Translations under genes and position numbers: made by a program
Notes under the pieces: model-generated
Databases searched by the model: none
Told to the model about the DNA's origin: nothing
Seen by the model: only the letters and a program-made list of their open reading frames with translations
Shown here: piece by piece, positions 18,761 through 27,294 of the stretch
Layout of the letters: every line of letters begins with the position of its first letter
How positions within the stretch are numbered: position 1 is the first letter of the stretch
Source of the DNA: Streptomyces sp. ITFR-16
Lineage (GTDB): Bacteria; Actinomycetota; Actinomycetes; Streptomycetales; Streptomycetaceae
Assembly: GCF_031844705.1 (NCBI RefSeq)
Contig: NZ_CP134609.1
Location: 7,502,001 to 7,566,000 of the forward strand
DNA: 64,000 nt
Reading direction: 5' to 3'

Positions 18761-19643
18761 TTGCCGATCCGCATCACCGCCCTCACCGACCCCGACCGCG
18801 GGGACAACGACTACCGGCTGGCCTGGCTGGCGTCCGACGACACGGGGGCGCCGGTCGGCTCGGCGTTCCTGAGGGTGTTCACGCGGGAGGGCCAGGAACA
18901 TCTGGCCGAGCTGGACCTCCAGGTGCACCCGGCCGAGCGCCGCGCCGGCACAGGAACCCGGCTCCTCGACGCGGTCGCCGCCGCGGCACGGGAGCACGGC
19001 CGGCGCTCGGTCGTCGCCCAGACCGAGGCCGGCTCCCCGGGCGACCACTTCCTGCGGGCCAGGGGGCTGCGCAAGGTCCTCACTCTCACCTACGCCCGGC
19101 TGTCACTGGCGGATCTGGACACCGGGGCCCTGGCCGCCGCCGTCGCGCTGCCGCATCCGGGCTACCGCCTGGAGTCCTGGGGACGGCACGGTCCCCGACG
19201 CGCTGGCGGCGACCTTCGCCGCCTCGCGCCGGGCCATGGACGACATGCCCATGGACGACACCGACTACGGCACGATGACCTGGGACGTCGACGGGGTCAG
19301 GGCGGTGGCGCAGGCCGTCGCGAAGCGCGGGGACCTGCTGCACACCGTGGCCGCCGTCGACGAGGCCGACGGGGCGGTCGTGGGCTTCACCGAAGTGGTC
19401 GTGCCGGGCGACGGCCGGGGCGACGGGCAGCACTACGGGACGGGTGTGCTGCCCGGGCACCGAGGCCACGGGCTCGCCCGGTGGATGAAGGCCGCCTCGA
19501 TCCTGCACGCCCGCGCCCACCACCCAAAGCTGGGCGGACTGCTGGCCGACACCGCCGACAGCAACACCCCCATGCGCGCCGTCAACGACGCGCTCGGCTA
19601 CCGGCCCACGCACCGCTCGCTGGAGTACCAGCTCGACCTCTAG
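18761..19643 (+). pseudogene. Two-domain GNAT N-acetyltransferase interrupted by a +1 frameshift
   Basis: The first frame, from TTG at 18761 with GGAG upstream (LPIRITALTDPDRGDNDY), encodes an acetyl-CoA-binding GNAT domain (VHPAERRAGTGTRLLDAVAA). It reads sensibly to YRLESW near 19180. The homologous reading then jumps to another frame, DGTVPDALAATFAASRR then MDDMPMDDTDYGTMTW, and continues to a second GNAT domain (VLPGHRGHGLARWMKAA) ending at 19643. The change falls in the GGGG at 19179-19182, where GGG would restore one frame of about 293 residues. It is either a real inactivating mutation, a slippery run, or a base-calling error. Confidence 0.8.
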
Positions 19644-19652
19644 CCGGCCCGC

Positions 19653-20651
19653 TCAGGTGCGCGTCTTTGGGCCCCGGAACGCCTCCAGGATCTGCTCGGC
19701 CGCCAGCGTCGCCGGCAACGTCCCCTCACGGACCCGCAGTTCGAGCTCCGGCGCCAGCGCCCGCACCCCGGGATGGCTGCGCAGGCTCTCGAGCAGCTCG
19801 TCCTTCACCATGGTCCAGGTCCAGTCGACCTGCTGGTCACGGCGCTTGGCCGCGAGCCGGCCGGTCGACTCGAGCAGCGCCCGGTGCTGTTCCAGCCGCT
19901 CCCACAGGGTGTCCAGACCGGTCGACTCACGGGCGCTGCACGTGAGCACCGGCGGCGTCCACGCGGCGTCGGCCGGATGCATCAGCCGCAGCGCGCCCGC
20001 CAGTTCACGCGCGGCGGAGCGCGCGTCCCGCTCGTGCGGGCCGTCGGCCTTGTTCACCGCGATGGCGTCCGCCAGCTCCAGCACACCCTTCTTGATGCCC
20101 TGGAGCTGGTCGCCGGTGCGGGCCAGCGTCAGCAGCAGGAAGGTGTCGACCATGTTGGCGACCGCCGTCTCCGACTGGCCGACGCCGACCGTCTCCACCA
20201 GCACCACGTCGTACCCCGCCGCCTCCATCACCACGACGGACTCCCGGGTCGCCTTGGCCACCCCGCCCAGGGTGCCGGCGGTGGGGGAGGGGCGCACGAA
20301 GGCGGCCGGGTCCACCGCGAGCCGCTCCATCCTGGTCTTGTCGCCCAGGATGGAGCCGCCGGTGCGGCTGGAGGACGGGTCAACGGCCAGGACCGCGACC
20401 CGGTGCCCGAGCCCGGTGAGCATGGTGCCGAGCGCGTCGATGAACGTGGACTTGCCGACCCCGGGCACCCCGCTGATGCCGATGCGCCGGGCGCTGCCCG
20501 AGTGCGGCAGCAGTTCGCGCAGCAACTGCTGGGCGAGCGCCCGGTGGTCGGGCCGGGTGGACTCGACGAGGGTGATCGCACGCGCGATGTACGCGCGCTT
20601 CCCGTCGAGCACCCCCTTCACATAACTGTCGAGATCGATCCTCGCGGCCAT
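19653..20651 (-). CDS. meaB: Methylmalonyl-CoA mutase-associated GTPase MeaB
   Basis: 332 residues. G1/P-loop GISGVPGVGKSTFIDAL, then VDPSSSRTGGSILGDKTRM, switch VETVGVGQSETAVANMVD and the base-recognition NKAD give a complete SIMIBI-class GTPase of the MeaB/ArgK group. It loads adenosylcobalamin onto methylmalonyl-CoA mutase and protects it from inactivation by gating cofactor exchange. It lies 11 bp downstream of mutB and is the last gene of mutA-mutB-meaB. Its stop is 9 bp from the convergent frameshifted GNAT gene. Confidence 0.95.
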   Translation of the reverse strand: MAARIDLDSYVKGVLDGKRAYIARAITLVESTRPDHRALAQQLLRELLPHSGSARRIGISGVPGVGKSTFIDALGTMLTGLGHRVAVLAVDPSSSRTGGSILGDKTRMERLAVDPAAFVRPSPTAGTLGGVAKATRESVVVMEAAGYDVVLVETVGVGQSETAVANMVDTFLLLTLARTGDQLQGIKKGVLELADAIAVNKADGPHERDARSAARELAGALRLMHPADAAWTPPVLTCSARESTGLDTLWERLEQHRALLESTGRLAAKRRDQQVDWTWTMVKDELLESLRSHPGVRALAPELELRVREGTLPATLAAEQILEAFRGPKTRT

Positions 20652-20662
20652 GGGTCAGCGGC

Positions 20663-22864
20663 TCACAGCTCGTGACCGAGCGAGGCGCCGAGGCGCGTCA
20701 CCAGATCGTGGGCCGCGTCCGGGATCACCGTCCCGGGCGGGAACACGGCCGCCGCCCCCGCCTCGTGCAGCGCCTCGATGTCCTGCGGCGGGATCACCCC
20801 GCCCACCACGATCATGATGTCCTCACGTCCCTCGGCGGCCAGCTCCTCGCGGAGCGCCGGTACGAGCGTGAGGTGGCCGGCGGCCAGCGACGAGACGCCC
20901 ACGATGTGCACGTCCGCCTCGACCGCCTGCCGGGCGACCTCGCCCGGCGTCTGGAACAGCGGGCCGACGTCCACGTCGAAACCCAGGTCGGCGAAGGCGG
21001 TCGCGATCACCTTCTGCCCGCGGTCGTGCCCGTCCTGGCCCATCTTGGCGACCAGGATGCGCGGCCGCCGTCCCTCCGCCTCCTCGAACGCGTCGACCAG
21101 CGCGCGGGTACGGTCCACGGACGGCGACTCCCCTGCCTCGTTGCGGTACACACCGGAGATCGTACGGATCTGGCCCGCGTGCCGTCCGTACACCTTCTCC
21201 AGCGCGTCCGAGATCTCGCCCACCGTCGCCATCGCCCGCGCCGCGTCCACGGCCAGGGCCAGCAGATTGCCGTCCAGGCCCGGACCCGGGTCGCGCTCGG
21301 CGGCGGCCGTCAGCGCCCGCAGCGCGTCCTGGCACGCCTGCTCGTCGCGCTCCTCGCGCAGCCGGCGCAGCTTCTCGATCTGCTGGGTGCGCACCGAGGA
21401 GTTGTCGACCTTGAGCACATCGATCTTCTCGTCGGTCTCGACGCGGTACTTGTTGACGCCGATGACGGGCTGGCGCCCCGAGTCGATGCGCGCCTGGGTA
21501 CGGGCGGCCGCCTCCTCGATACGGAGCTTCGGGATGCCCGCGTCGATGGCCTTGGCCATGCCGCCCGCCGCCTCGACCTCCTCGATGTGCTGCCAGGCCC
21601 GCCGCGCCAGGTCATGGGTCAGCTTCTCCACGTACGCGCTGCCGCCCCACGGGTCGATCACGCGCCCGGTGCCGGACTCCTGCTGCAGCAGCAGCTGGGT
21701 GTTGCGGGCGATGCGCGCCGAGAAGTCCGTCGGCAGGGCCAGCGCCTCGTCCAGGGCGTTGGTGTGCAGCGACTGGGTGTGCCCCTGTGTCGCGGCCATC
21801 GCCTCCACACAGGTGCGCGTGACGTTGTTGAACACGTCCTGCGCGGTCAGCGACCAGCCGGAGGTCTGCGAATGGGTGCGCAGCGAGAGGGACTTGGCGT
21901 TCTTCGGCCCGAACTCCTTGACCAGCTTGGCCCAGAGCAGCCGGGCCGCGCGCAGCTTCGCGATCTCCATGAAGAAGTTCATGCCGATCGCCCAGAAGAA
22001 CGACAGCCGGGGCGCGAAGGCGTCGACGTCGAGCCCGGCGTCGCGGCCGGCCCGCAGATACTCCACCCCGTCGGCCAGGGTGTACGCCAGCTCCAGATCG
22101 GCCGTCGCCCCGGCCTCCTGGATGTGGTAGCCGGAGATGGAGATCGAGTTGTAGCGCGGCATCTTCTGCGAGGTGTACGCGAAGATGTCGGAGATGATCC
22201 GCATCGAGGGCTTCGGCGGATAGATGTAGGTGTTGCGGACCATGAACTCCTTCAGAATGTCGTTCTGAATGGTCCCGGCCAACTTCTCGGGCGGTACGCC
22301 CTGCTCCTCGGCGGCCACGATGTACAGCGCCAGCACGGGGAGCACCGCGCCGTTCATCGTCATCGACACCGACATCCTGTCCAGCGGGATGCCGTCGAAG
22401 AGCTGGCGCATGTCGTAGATCGAGTCGATCGCCACCCCGGCCATGCCGACGTCGCCGGTCACCCGGGGGTGGTCGCTGTCGTAGCCGCGGTGGGTCGGCA
22501 GGTCGAAGGCGACCGAGAGGCCCTTCTGCCCGGCCGCGAGGTTGCGGCGGTAGAAGGCGTTGGACTCCTCGGCGGTGGAGAAACCCGCGTACTGCCTGAT
22601 CGTCCAGGGCTGGTTGACGTACATCGTCGGGTACGGACCGCGCAGATACGGCGCCACACCCGGGTACGTACCCAGGAAGTCCAGTCCCTCCAGGTCGTGG
22701 CCGGTGTACAGCGGCTTGACCGCGATGCCTTCCGGGGTCTCCCAGAGCAGGTCGCCGTCGGAGCTGCCGGAGGACTCCTTGACCGCGGCACGCCACTGGT
22801 CCTCGGTCACATCGGCGCCTTCGCCCGGACCGAGCTCGATGTCGGAGAAGTCGGGGATCCGCAT
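20663..22864 (-). CDS. mutB: Methylmalonyl-CoA mutase large (catalytic) subunit
   Basis: 733 residues, standard length. The TIM-barrel substrate domain carries PYPTMYVNQPWTIRQYAGF and KGLSVAFDLPTHRGYDSDHP. The C-terminal B12 domain has the base-off cobalamin motif MGQDGHDRGQKVIA, in which His replaces dimethylbenzimidazole, plus VGVSSLAAGH and VVGGVIPPQD. It interconverts succinyl-CoA and (R)-methylmalonyl-CoA, linking the TCA cycle with propionate use and methylmalonyl-CoA supply for polyketides. The ATG shares one base with the mutA stop (TAATG), showing tight coupling. Confidence 0.97.
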   Translation of the reverse strand: MRIPDFSDIELGPGEGADVTEDQWRAAVKESSGSSDGDLLWETPEGIAVKPLYTGHDLEGLDFLGTYPGVAPYLRGPYPTMYVNQPWTIRQYAGFSTAEESNAFYRRNLAAGQKGLSVAFDLPTHRGYDSDHPRVTGDVGMAGVAIDSIYDMRQLFDGIPLDRMSVSMTMNGAVLPVLALYIVAAEEQGVPPEKLAGTIQNDILKEFMVRNTYIYPPKPSMRIISDIFAYTSQKMPRYNSISISGYHIQEAGATADLELAYTLADGVEYLRAGRDAGLDVDAFAPRLSFFWAIGMNFFMEIAKLRAARLLWAKLVKEFGPKNAKSLSLRTHSQTSGWSLTAQDVFNNVTRTCVEAMAATQGHTQSLHTNALDEALALPTDFSARIARNTQLLLQQESGTGRVIDPWGGSAYVEKLTHDLARRAWQHIEEVEAAGGMAKAIDAGIPKLRIEEAAARTQARIDSGRQPVIGVNKYRVETDEKIDVLKVDNSSVRTQQIEKLRRLREERDEQACQDALRALTAAAERDPGPGLDGNLLALAVDAARAMATVGEISDALEKVYGRHAGQIRTISGVYRNEAGESPSVDRTRALVDAFEEAEGRRPRILVAKMGQDGHDRGQKVIATAFADLGFDVDVGPLFQTPGEVARQAVEADVHIVGVSSLAAGHLTLVPALREELAAEGREDIMIVVGGVIPPQDIEALHEAGAAAVFPPGTVIPDAAHDLVTRLGASLGHEL

Positions 22865-24720
22865 TACGCCACACCCATACGGTCGAGAAGGGAAGAGAGC
22901 ACGGCCACCACGTCGCAGCCGGCGAAGACGTACTCGTCGACACCCGGGTACGTACCGGGCCGGCCCGCCAGATACACCCGCCGCGCACCGGCCGCGACGA
23001 GCGCCCCGGCCACCTCGGCAGCCTGTTCCGCGTAGAGCGCGTCGCTGGAGCACAGGCACGCCGCATCCGCGCCCGAGGCCGCGAAGGCCTCGGCGGCCGA
23101 CGCCGCGTCCACCTGGACCGGCTCGTGGACGGGTTCGACGCCGCCCGCCTGGAAGAGGTTCGCGGCGAACGAGGCCCGCGCGGTGTGCGCCGCGGCCGGA
23201 CCGAGCGCCGCGAGGAACACCCGCGGCCGTCCGCCGGTCGCCGCCAGATGGGCGTCCGAACGCGCCCGCAGCGCCTCGAACGCCTCGTCGCGCCGGACCA
23301 CGGGAAGACCGCCCGGAGCGGGGGCCGACGGCACGGGCTCGCGCTCCACCGCCCGCTCGGCCAGCTGCGGGAACTCGCTCACCCCGGTGATCGGCTCCTT
23401 GCGGCGCGCCAGGTCCTTGCTGCGCGCCGCCCAGGTCGCCGCGATCCGCTCCGCGACCAGCCCCGAGTCCAGCGCCGCCGCCTGGCCGCCGGCCCGCTCG
23501 ATCTCCTGGAAGAACGCCCAGGCAGCGCCGGCGAGGTCGTCGGTGAGCCGCTCCACGTACCAGGAGCCGCCCGCCGGGTCGATCACCCGGGCCAGATGCG
23601 ATTCCTCCAGCAGGATCGTCGAGGTGTTCCGGGCGATGCGCCGGGCGAACGCGTCGGGCAGGCCCAGCGCATGGTCGAACGGCAGCACGGTCACCGCGTC
23701 CGCGCCGCCGACGCCCGCGCCCAGACCGGCCAGGGTGGTCCGCAGCATGTTCACCCACGGATCGCGCCGGGTCATCATCACCGGGGACGTCACCGCGTGC
23801 TGACGCTGTGCCCCCGCCTGGGGAGCCCCGCAGACCTCGGCGACCCGCGCCCACAGCCGGCGTGCCGCCCGCAGCTTGGCGATCGTCAGGAACTGGTCGG
23901 CCGTGGCCGCGTAGCGGAACTCCAGCTGGGCGCAGGCCTCTTCGACGCCGAGACCGGCCTCGGTCAGCGCCCGCAGGTAGGCGACGCCGGTGGCCAGCGA
24001 GGTGCCGAGCTCCTCGGCTGCCGAAGCGCCCGCCTCGTGGTACGGCAGCGCGTCCACGACCATCGCCCGCAGCCCCGGATATCCGGCCGCGCAGCGCCGC
24101 GCCCAGCGGACCGCGTCCGTCAGCTCCGGCGCGGTGCCGGTGCGCGCGGCCCGCCCCAGCGGGTCGGCGCCGAGGTTGCCCCGCACCTGGTCGGCCGCCA
24201 CGCCGCGTTCCGTGTACAGCCGGAGCAACTCGGTTGCGGCGGCGTCGAGTTCGTCCCCCGCGTCGATGACGACGGGCGCCAGGTCGAGGAAGACGCCGTC
24301 CAGCGCCCGTGCGAGACCGGAGACCGGCACACCACCGGTGCCGCCCACGGTCAGCCACAACGAGGTGACACCGTTCTCCAGATCCGCGAGCACGGCCTCG
24401 TTGAGCCGTACGGGATCCGTCGAGGTGTGCCGCTGCCGTACGCCCCAGCCGCCCGCCGTACACCCCTCGGGCCTGCTGCCTCGGGTGAAGGGCGCGAAGC
24501 CCGGGAGACCGGGGTCGGGCGCGTCGTCGCGCCGGGTGTAGAGGGGGCGCGTGATGAGCCCGTCCTCGACCGTGGTGGACAGTGCTTCCTCGGCGGCCGA
24601 ACCCGAGACGTCCTTGCCCGACTTGCGCAGCACACCTTCGACGAGGCTCTGCCACTGCTCGTGGGCGGGGTCAGGGAATTCGGCGGCCAACGAAAACCCG
24701 TCAGCAGGCTGGACCGTCAT
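22864..24720 (-). CDS. mutA: Methylmalonyl-CoA mutase small (non-catalytic) subunit
   Basis: 618 residues. It keeps the mutase barrel fold (FAPFTRGSRPEGCTAGGWGVRQ, HEAGASAAEELGTSLATGVAYLR) and a C-terminal flavodoxin-like domain (FLAALGPAAAHTARASFAANLF), but lacks the DxHxxG cobalamin motif found in MutB. That is normal for the structural subunit of the heterodimer. It is the first gene of the operon. An 18-bp palindrome lies about 80 bp upstream. Confidence 0.95.
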   Translation of the reverse strand: MTVQPADGFSLAAEFPDPAHEQWQSLVEGVLRKSGKDVSGSAAEEALSTTVEDGLITRPLYTRRDDAPDPGLPGFAPFTRGSRPEGCTAGGWGVRQRHTSTDPVRLNEAVLADLENGVTSLWLTVGGTGGVPVSGLARALDGVFLDLAPVVIDAGDELDAAATELLRLYTERGVAADQVRGNLGADPLGRAARTGTAPELTDAVRWARRCAAGYPGLRAMVVDALPYHEAGASAAEELGTSLATGVAYLRALTEAGLGVEEACAQLEFRYAATADQFLTIAKLRAARRLWARVAEVCGAPQAGAQRQHAVTSPVMMTRRDPWVNMLRTTLAGLGAGVGGADAVTVLPFDHALGLPDAFARRIARNTSTILLEESHLARVIDPAGGSWYVERLTDDLAGAAWAFFQEIERAGGQAAALDSGLVAERIAATWAARSKDLARRKEPITGVSEFPQLAERAVEREPVPSAPAPGGLPVVRRDEAFEALRARSDAHLAATGGRPRVFLAALGPAAAHTARASFAANLFQAGGVEPVHEPVQVDAASAAEAFAASGADAACLCSSDALYAEQAAEVAGALVAAGARRVYLAGRPGTYPGVDEYVFAGCDVVAVLSSLLDRMGVA

Positions 24721-24800
24721 GCCCAGATGCTAGGACAGCACCCGGACGAGCAGCAGAGGACCGGCCTGTGACCTTGCCCTCTCCCAGCGCGCTTGATCCT

Positions 24801-24818
24801 TTACGTACTGTCGCGTAA
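24801..24818. promoter_or_regulatory. TTACG-N8-CGTAA inverted repeat upstream of mutA
   Basis: TTACGTACTGTCGCGTAA has 5-bp perfect outer arms. It sits in the 239-bp divergent region between mutA (start 24720) and the DUF6325-like gene (start 24960). The form is that of a dimeric repressor site such as TetR-type operators; the regulator is unknown. The rest of this region shows tandem GTCCGGCC copies near 24840-24855 and nothing else I can name. Confidence 0.38.
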
Positions 24819-24959
24819 CCGCCGGTCCGGTGACGGGCGGTCCGGCCGTCCGGCCGTGCGGCACAAGGGCTCTACGGTTTCTGTGTATGTGCCATAGTGC
24901 AGTACCAAATGCCCGAAGTTATGCTGCTGGCAATCCATTCATCCGGAGAGGACACGCCC

Positions 24960-25388
24960 GTGGCTGTGGGACCAGTGGAGTACCTCGTCGTCGCGTTTCC
25001 GGGCAGCCGGTTCACCGGGGTCATCGCGCCGGCGCTCGCCGACGCGGTCGCGTCCAAGGCCGTGCGCATCATCGATCTGGCCTTCGTGCACCGGGCCGAG
25101 GACGGCGCGATCGAGACCGTGGAGCTGGAGGACCTCGACCCGGACGAGCTGGTCTCCTTCGAACGTGTCGAGGGCGAGGTCACCGGACTGCTCAACAGCG
25201 AGGACATCCGCACCCTCGGCGAGAGGGTGCCGGCGGGCAGCTCGGCGGCGCTGATCGTGTGGGAGGACCTCTGGGCGGTCCCGCTGACGGCGGCCGTCCG
25301 CGCGTCGGGCGGCCAGGTCATCGCCCATGAACGGATTCCCGCCGAGGTCGCGGAGGCCGCGGTCTCCGCGTCCGGCTCCGCCCGCTGA
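24960..25388 (+). CDS. DUF6325-like (DUF1269-related) small protein
   Basis: 142 residues, soluble. The opening GPVEYLVVAFPGSRFTGVIAPALADAV and the central ERVEGEVTGLLNSEDI, then ALIVWEDLWAVPL, match a Streptomyces family annotated as DUF6325, distantly related to DUF1269 proteins. Function is unknown; such genes often sit with SHOCT proteins, as here. The GTG at 24960 has GGAGAGG upstream; an in-frame GTG at 24897 would add 21 residues without support. The SHOCT gene follows by 30 bp, so the two are probably one transcript. Confidence 0.8.
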   Translation: MAVGPVEYLVVAFPGSRFTGVIAPALADAVASKAVRIIDLAFVHRAEDGAIETVELEDLDPDELVSFERVEGEVTGLLNSEDIRTLGERVPAGSSAALIVWEDLWAVPLTAAVRASGGQVIAHERIPAEVAEAAVSASGSAR

Positions 25389-25418
25389 CAGCGCACCGCA
25401 CCGGAAGGGCGTAGGAAC

Positions 25419-25712
25419 ATGCCGATCTTTCGAGGACCCGGAATGAACCGCCGAGGCCCCGGCCTGCTCGGGGCGGCGGCGCGCACGGCCGTCGTCGCGG
25501 GTACCGCGTCCGCGGTCAGTGGCCGCGTCCAGCAGCGCCGGCAGACGAGGTTCGCCGAGCAGGACGCCCAGCAGCAGGCCGCCCCGCCGCAGGCCGTCGC
25601 GCCGGAGGACGACCTGATCGGCCAGCTGGAGCGGCTCGCCGAGCTGAAGAAGCAGGGCATCCTCACCGATGCCGAATTCCAGGCCCAGAAAACCCGTCTC
25701 CTGGCGGAGTGA
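25419..25712 (+). CDS. SHOCT-domain protein
   Basis: 97 residues. A basic N-terminus and a short alanine-rich stretch (GLLGAAARTAVVAGTASAVS) precede a glutamine-rich linker and a C-terminal SHOCT motif (LERLAELKKQGILTDAEF, then QKTRLL). SHOCT domains are short helical pairs that promote oligomerisation or tether proteins near membranes. It likely works with the preceding DUF6325-like protein; together they form a common two-gene unit in Streptomyces of unknown function. Confidence 0.88.
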   Translation: MPIFRGPGMNRRGPGLLGAAARTAVVAGTASAVSGRVQQRRQTRFAEQDAQQQAAPPQAVAPEDDLIGQLERLAELKKQGILTDAEFQAQKTRLLAE

Positions 25713-25782
25713 GGGCGGCGGGGGACGCTCCCGAGCCGCCCCTGCGCACGGTCCGATGATCTACGGCGTTTTACTTTGTCGA

Positions 25783-25847
25783 TTTCCCGACATCATGCGA
25801 CTTTTGATCCGGCCAAGCCGAAATCAATTCGGATACGTGTCGGGAAA
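25783..25847 (+). promoter_or_regulatory. Nested inverted repeats in the leader of the Tyr-phosphatase gene
   Basis: TTTCCCGACA (25783-25792) pairs perfectly with TGTCGGGAAA (25838-25847). Inside lies CCGAA-ATCAA-TTCGG (25818-25832). The ribosome binding site AGAGGAAG begins directly after the right arm, 14 bp from the GTG start. The stretch is AT-rich for this genome. It could be an operator pair or an RNA structure controlling initiation. Confidence 0.45.
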
Positions 25848-25861
25848 AGAGGAAGTTCATC

Positions 25862-26662
25862 GTGCACACCGTCAGGGCCGTCCCGGCAGTCTCCGTTCTC
25901 AATCTGCGCGATCTGGGGGGCATCGCCCTGGGCCCCGGCCGGCGGGTCCGGCCGGGTGCGGTGCTGCGCTCCGGCCAGCTCAGCGGGACCGGCCCGGTGG
26001 ACGACGCCACCCTGGCCGCACTCGGCATCCGTACCGTCGTCGATCTGCGGACCGCGGACGAGCGCGCGACGGCGCCCGACCGGCTGCCGCCCGGCGCCCG
26101 GCTGTTCGTCGCCGACGTCCTCGGGGACGACCCGGGGGTGGTGCCCGCCCGGCTCCGGGCGCTGCTCGCGGACCCGGTCGAGGCGGAGCGGCTGCTCGGG
26201 GGCGGGAAGGCCGAGGAGATCTTCGCGCAGACGTACCGGCGGATGGTGCTCTCGCCGCGCGCCGCCGCCGCGTACCGCGCCTTCGTCGACACGGTCGCCG
26301 AGGCCGCCGCTCGTCCGGTGCTCTTCCACTGCACGGCGGGCAAGGACCGCACGGGCTGGGCGACGACGCTGCTGCTTCTGCTCCTCGGCGCCTCGCGGGA
26401 CGTCGTGCGGACGGAGTTCCTCTCGGTGAACCCGGTGGTGCGGGTCGCCTACCGGCCGTTCGTGCAGGGGTTCCTCGACGCGGGCGGCGACCCGGAGATC
26501 GCGTCCGCGATCATCGAGGTCCGCGCCCGCTACCTGGACACGGCGCTCGACGCCATGGACGAGCGGTGGGGCGGTCTCGAGGGGTATGTGCGCGACGGGC
26601 TGCGCGTCCCGGTGCGCACGCTGCGGCGGCTGCGCGCCGAACTGGTCGTCCACACCCGCTGA
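25862..26662 (+). CDS. Tyrosine-protein phosphatase (Y_phosphatase3 family)
   Basis: 266 residues, cytosolic. N-terminal NLRDLGG and VLRSGQLSGTG segments and the CX5R loop HCTAGKDRTG (Cys157, Arg163) define the bacterial dual-specificity/Tyr phosphatase family also found as secreted virulence factors in mycobacteria; TFVDLRTADER-type residues form the general-acid side. It hydrolyses phosphotyrosine or phosphoinositides through a cysteinyl-phosphate intermediate. No signal peptide is seen. A structured leader precedes it and a large palindromic terminator follows. Confidence 0.9.
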   Translation: MHTVRAVPAVSVLNLRDLGGIALGPGRRVRPGAVLRSGQLSGTGPVDDATLAALGIRTVVDLRTADERATAPDRLPPGARLFVADVLGDDPGVVPARLRALLADPVEAERLLGGGKAEEIFAQTYRRMVLSPRAAAAYRAFVDTVAEAAARPVLFHCTAGKDRTGWATTLLLLLLGASRDVVRTEFLSVNPVVRVAYRPFVQGFLDAGGDPEIASAIIEVRARYLDTALDAMDERWGGLEGYVRDGLRVPVRTLRRLRAELVVHTR

Positions 26663-26701
26663 ACCGTTTCGGCACAGGCCCTCGCGTCACGGACCTCACC
26701 G

Positions 26702-26749
26702 GCACGGACCTCTGCCCCGGCCGATATCGGCCGGGGCAGAGGTCCGTGC
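26702..26749. terminator. 48-bp perfect palindrome, bidirectional terminator
   Basis: The sequence is self-complementary over 48 bases with 24-bp arms and no spacer (centre CCGAT/ATCGG at 26725/26726). It lies between the convergent phosphatase gene (stop 26662) and the minus-strand gene ending at 26785. The RNA of either strand would fold into a very strong hairpin. No U-run follows, as is usual in Streptomyces. Confidence 0.8.
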
Positions 26750-26784
26750 GACGGGGACGGGGTGCGGCGCGGGCGGTGGGGCCC

Positions 26785-27294
26785 TCACACCTTCAGGAGC
26801 CGCTCGGTGATGTCGCGGTAGTGCTGGAGCGTGATGCGCAGCTCCTCGGTCCGTGCCCCGGGCTCCGTGTCCTGCCCGGCGGAGGTGCGCAGGGTGCGCC
26901 GGTGCTCGTCGAGTGCGTGGGTGAGGCCCTCCACGACCGCCTCGAAGGTGGACTCGGCCTCCTCGACCGCCCGCTGCGGGCTCTCGACGAAGTCGGTCAC
27001 CGCCTGCTGGAGGCGGAGGGCGAACTTGTCGTGGTCGCCGGTCGGCAGGAGCGTGCCCGTGGCGCCGGACGGGGTGTCCGGGCCCGGGGCGGCCGGGGCC
27101 TTCGACGGCCGGGCCGGGGCCTTCGCCGGCGGGGCGGGGGTCTCGTGCGAGGTGTGCGTCCGGTCCGCTGTGCCGTCCGGGGCCGCGGCGGTGCCGGGGG
27201 CCGTGTCCGGGGCGAGCGGGCGGCTCCTGGCCGGTCCGCCGGCGGCGGGGGTCGACAGGGGGGCCGGTGTGGTGCGATCGGCGTCGTTCGTCAT
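26785..27294 (-). CDS. Hypothetical protein with Pro/Ala-rich N-terminus and helical C-terminal domain
   Basis: 169 residues. Residues 1-80 are low-complexity, rich in Ala, Pro, Thr and Asp. Residues 85-169 are helical: DKFALRLQQAVTDFVESPQRAVEEAES, then HALDEHRRTLRTSA and LRITLQHYRDITERLLKV. The FVESPQRAVEEAE segment resembles FVDAPQQAVAEAD in the gene just upstream, so the two share a module. The start overlaps that gene's stop by 4 bp. No membrane segment and no recognised function; a cytosolic partner of the upstream membrane protein is possible. Confidence 0.72.
   Translation of the reverse strand: MTNDADRTTPAPLSTPAAGGPARSRPLAPDTAPGTAAAPDGTADRTHTSHETPAPPAKAPARPSKAPAAPGPDTPSGATGTLLPTGDHDKFALRLQQAVTDFVESPQRAVEEAESTFEAVVEGLTHALDEHRRTLRTSAGQDTEPGARTEELRITLQHYRDITERLLKV

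Noticed and set aside
16078..18807. Very long minus-strand open frame (909 codons) across ndh and rho
   Set aside because: Its product is Arg/Pro/Gly-rich low-complexity sequence, and it overlaps two genes with clear family motifs. It is a high-GC antisense shadow, as are the similarly long frames at 20663-24655 (upstream part), 11088-13766 and 53752-55863.
22864..24720. MutA considered as inactive through loss of its cobalamin motif
   Set aside because: Absence of DxHxxG is normal for the non-catalytic subunit.
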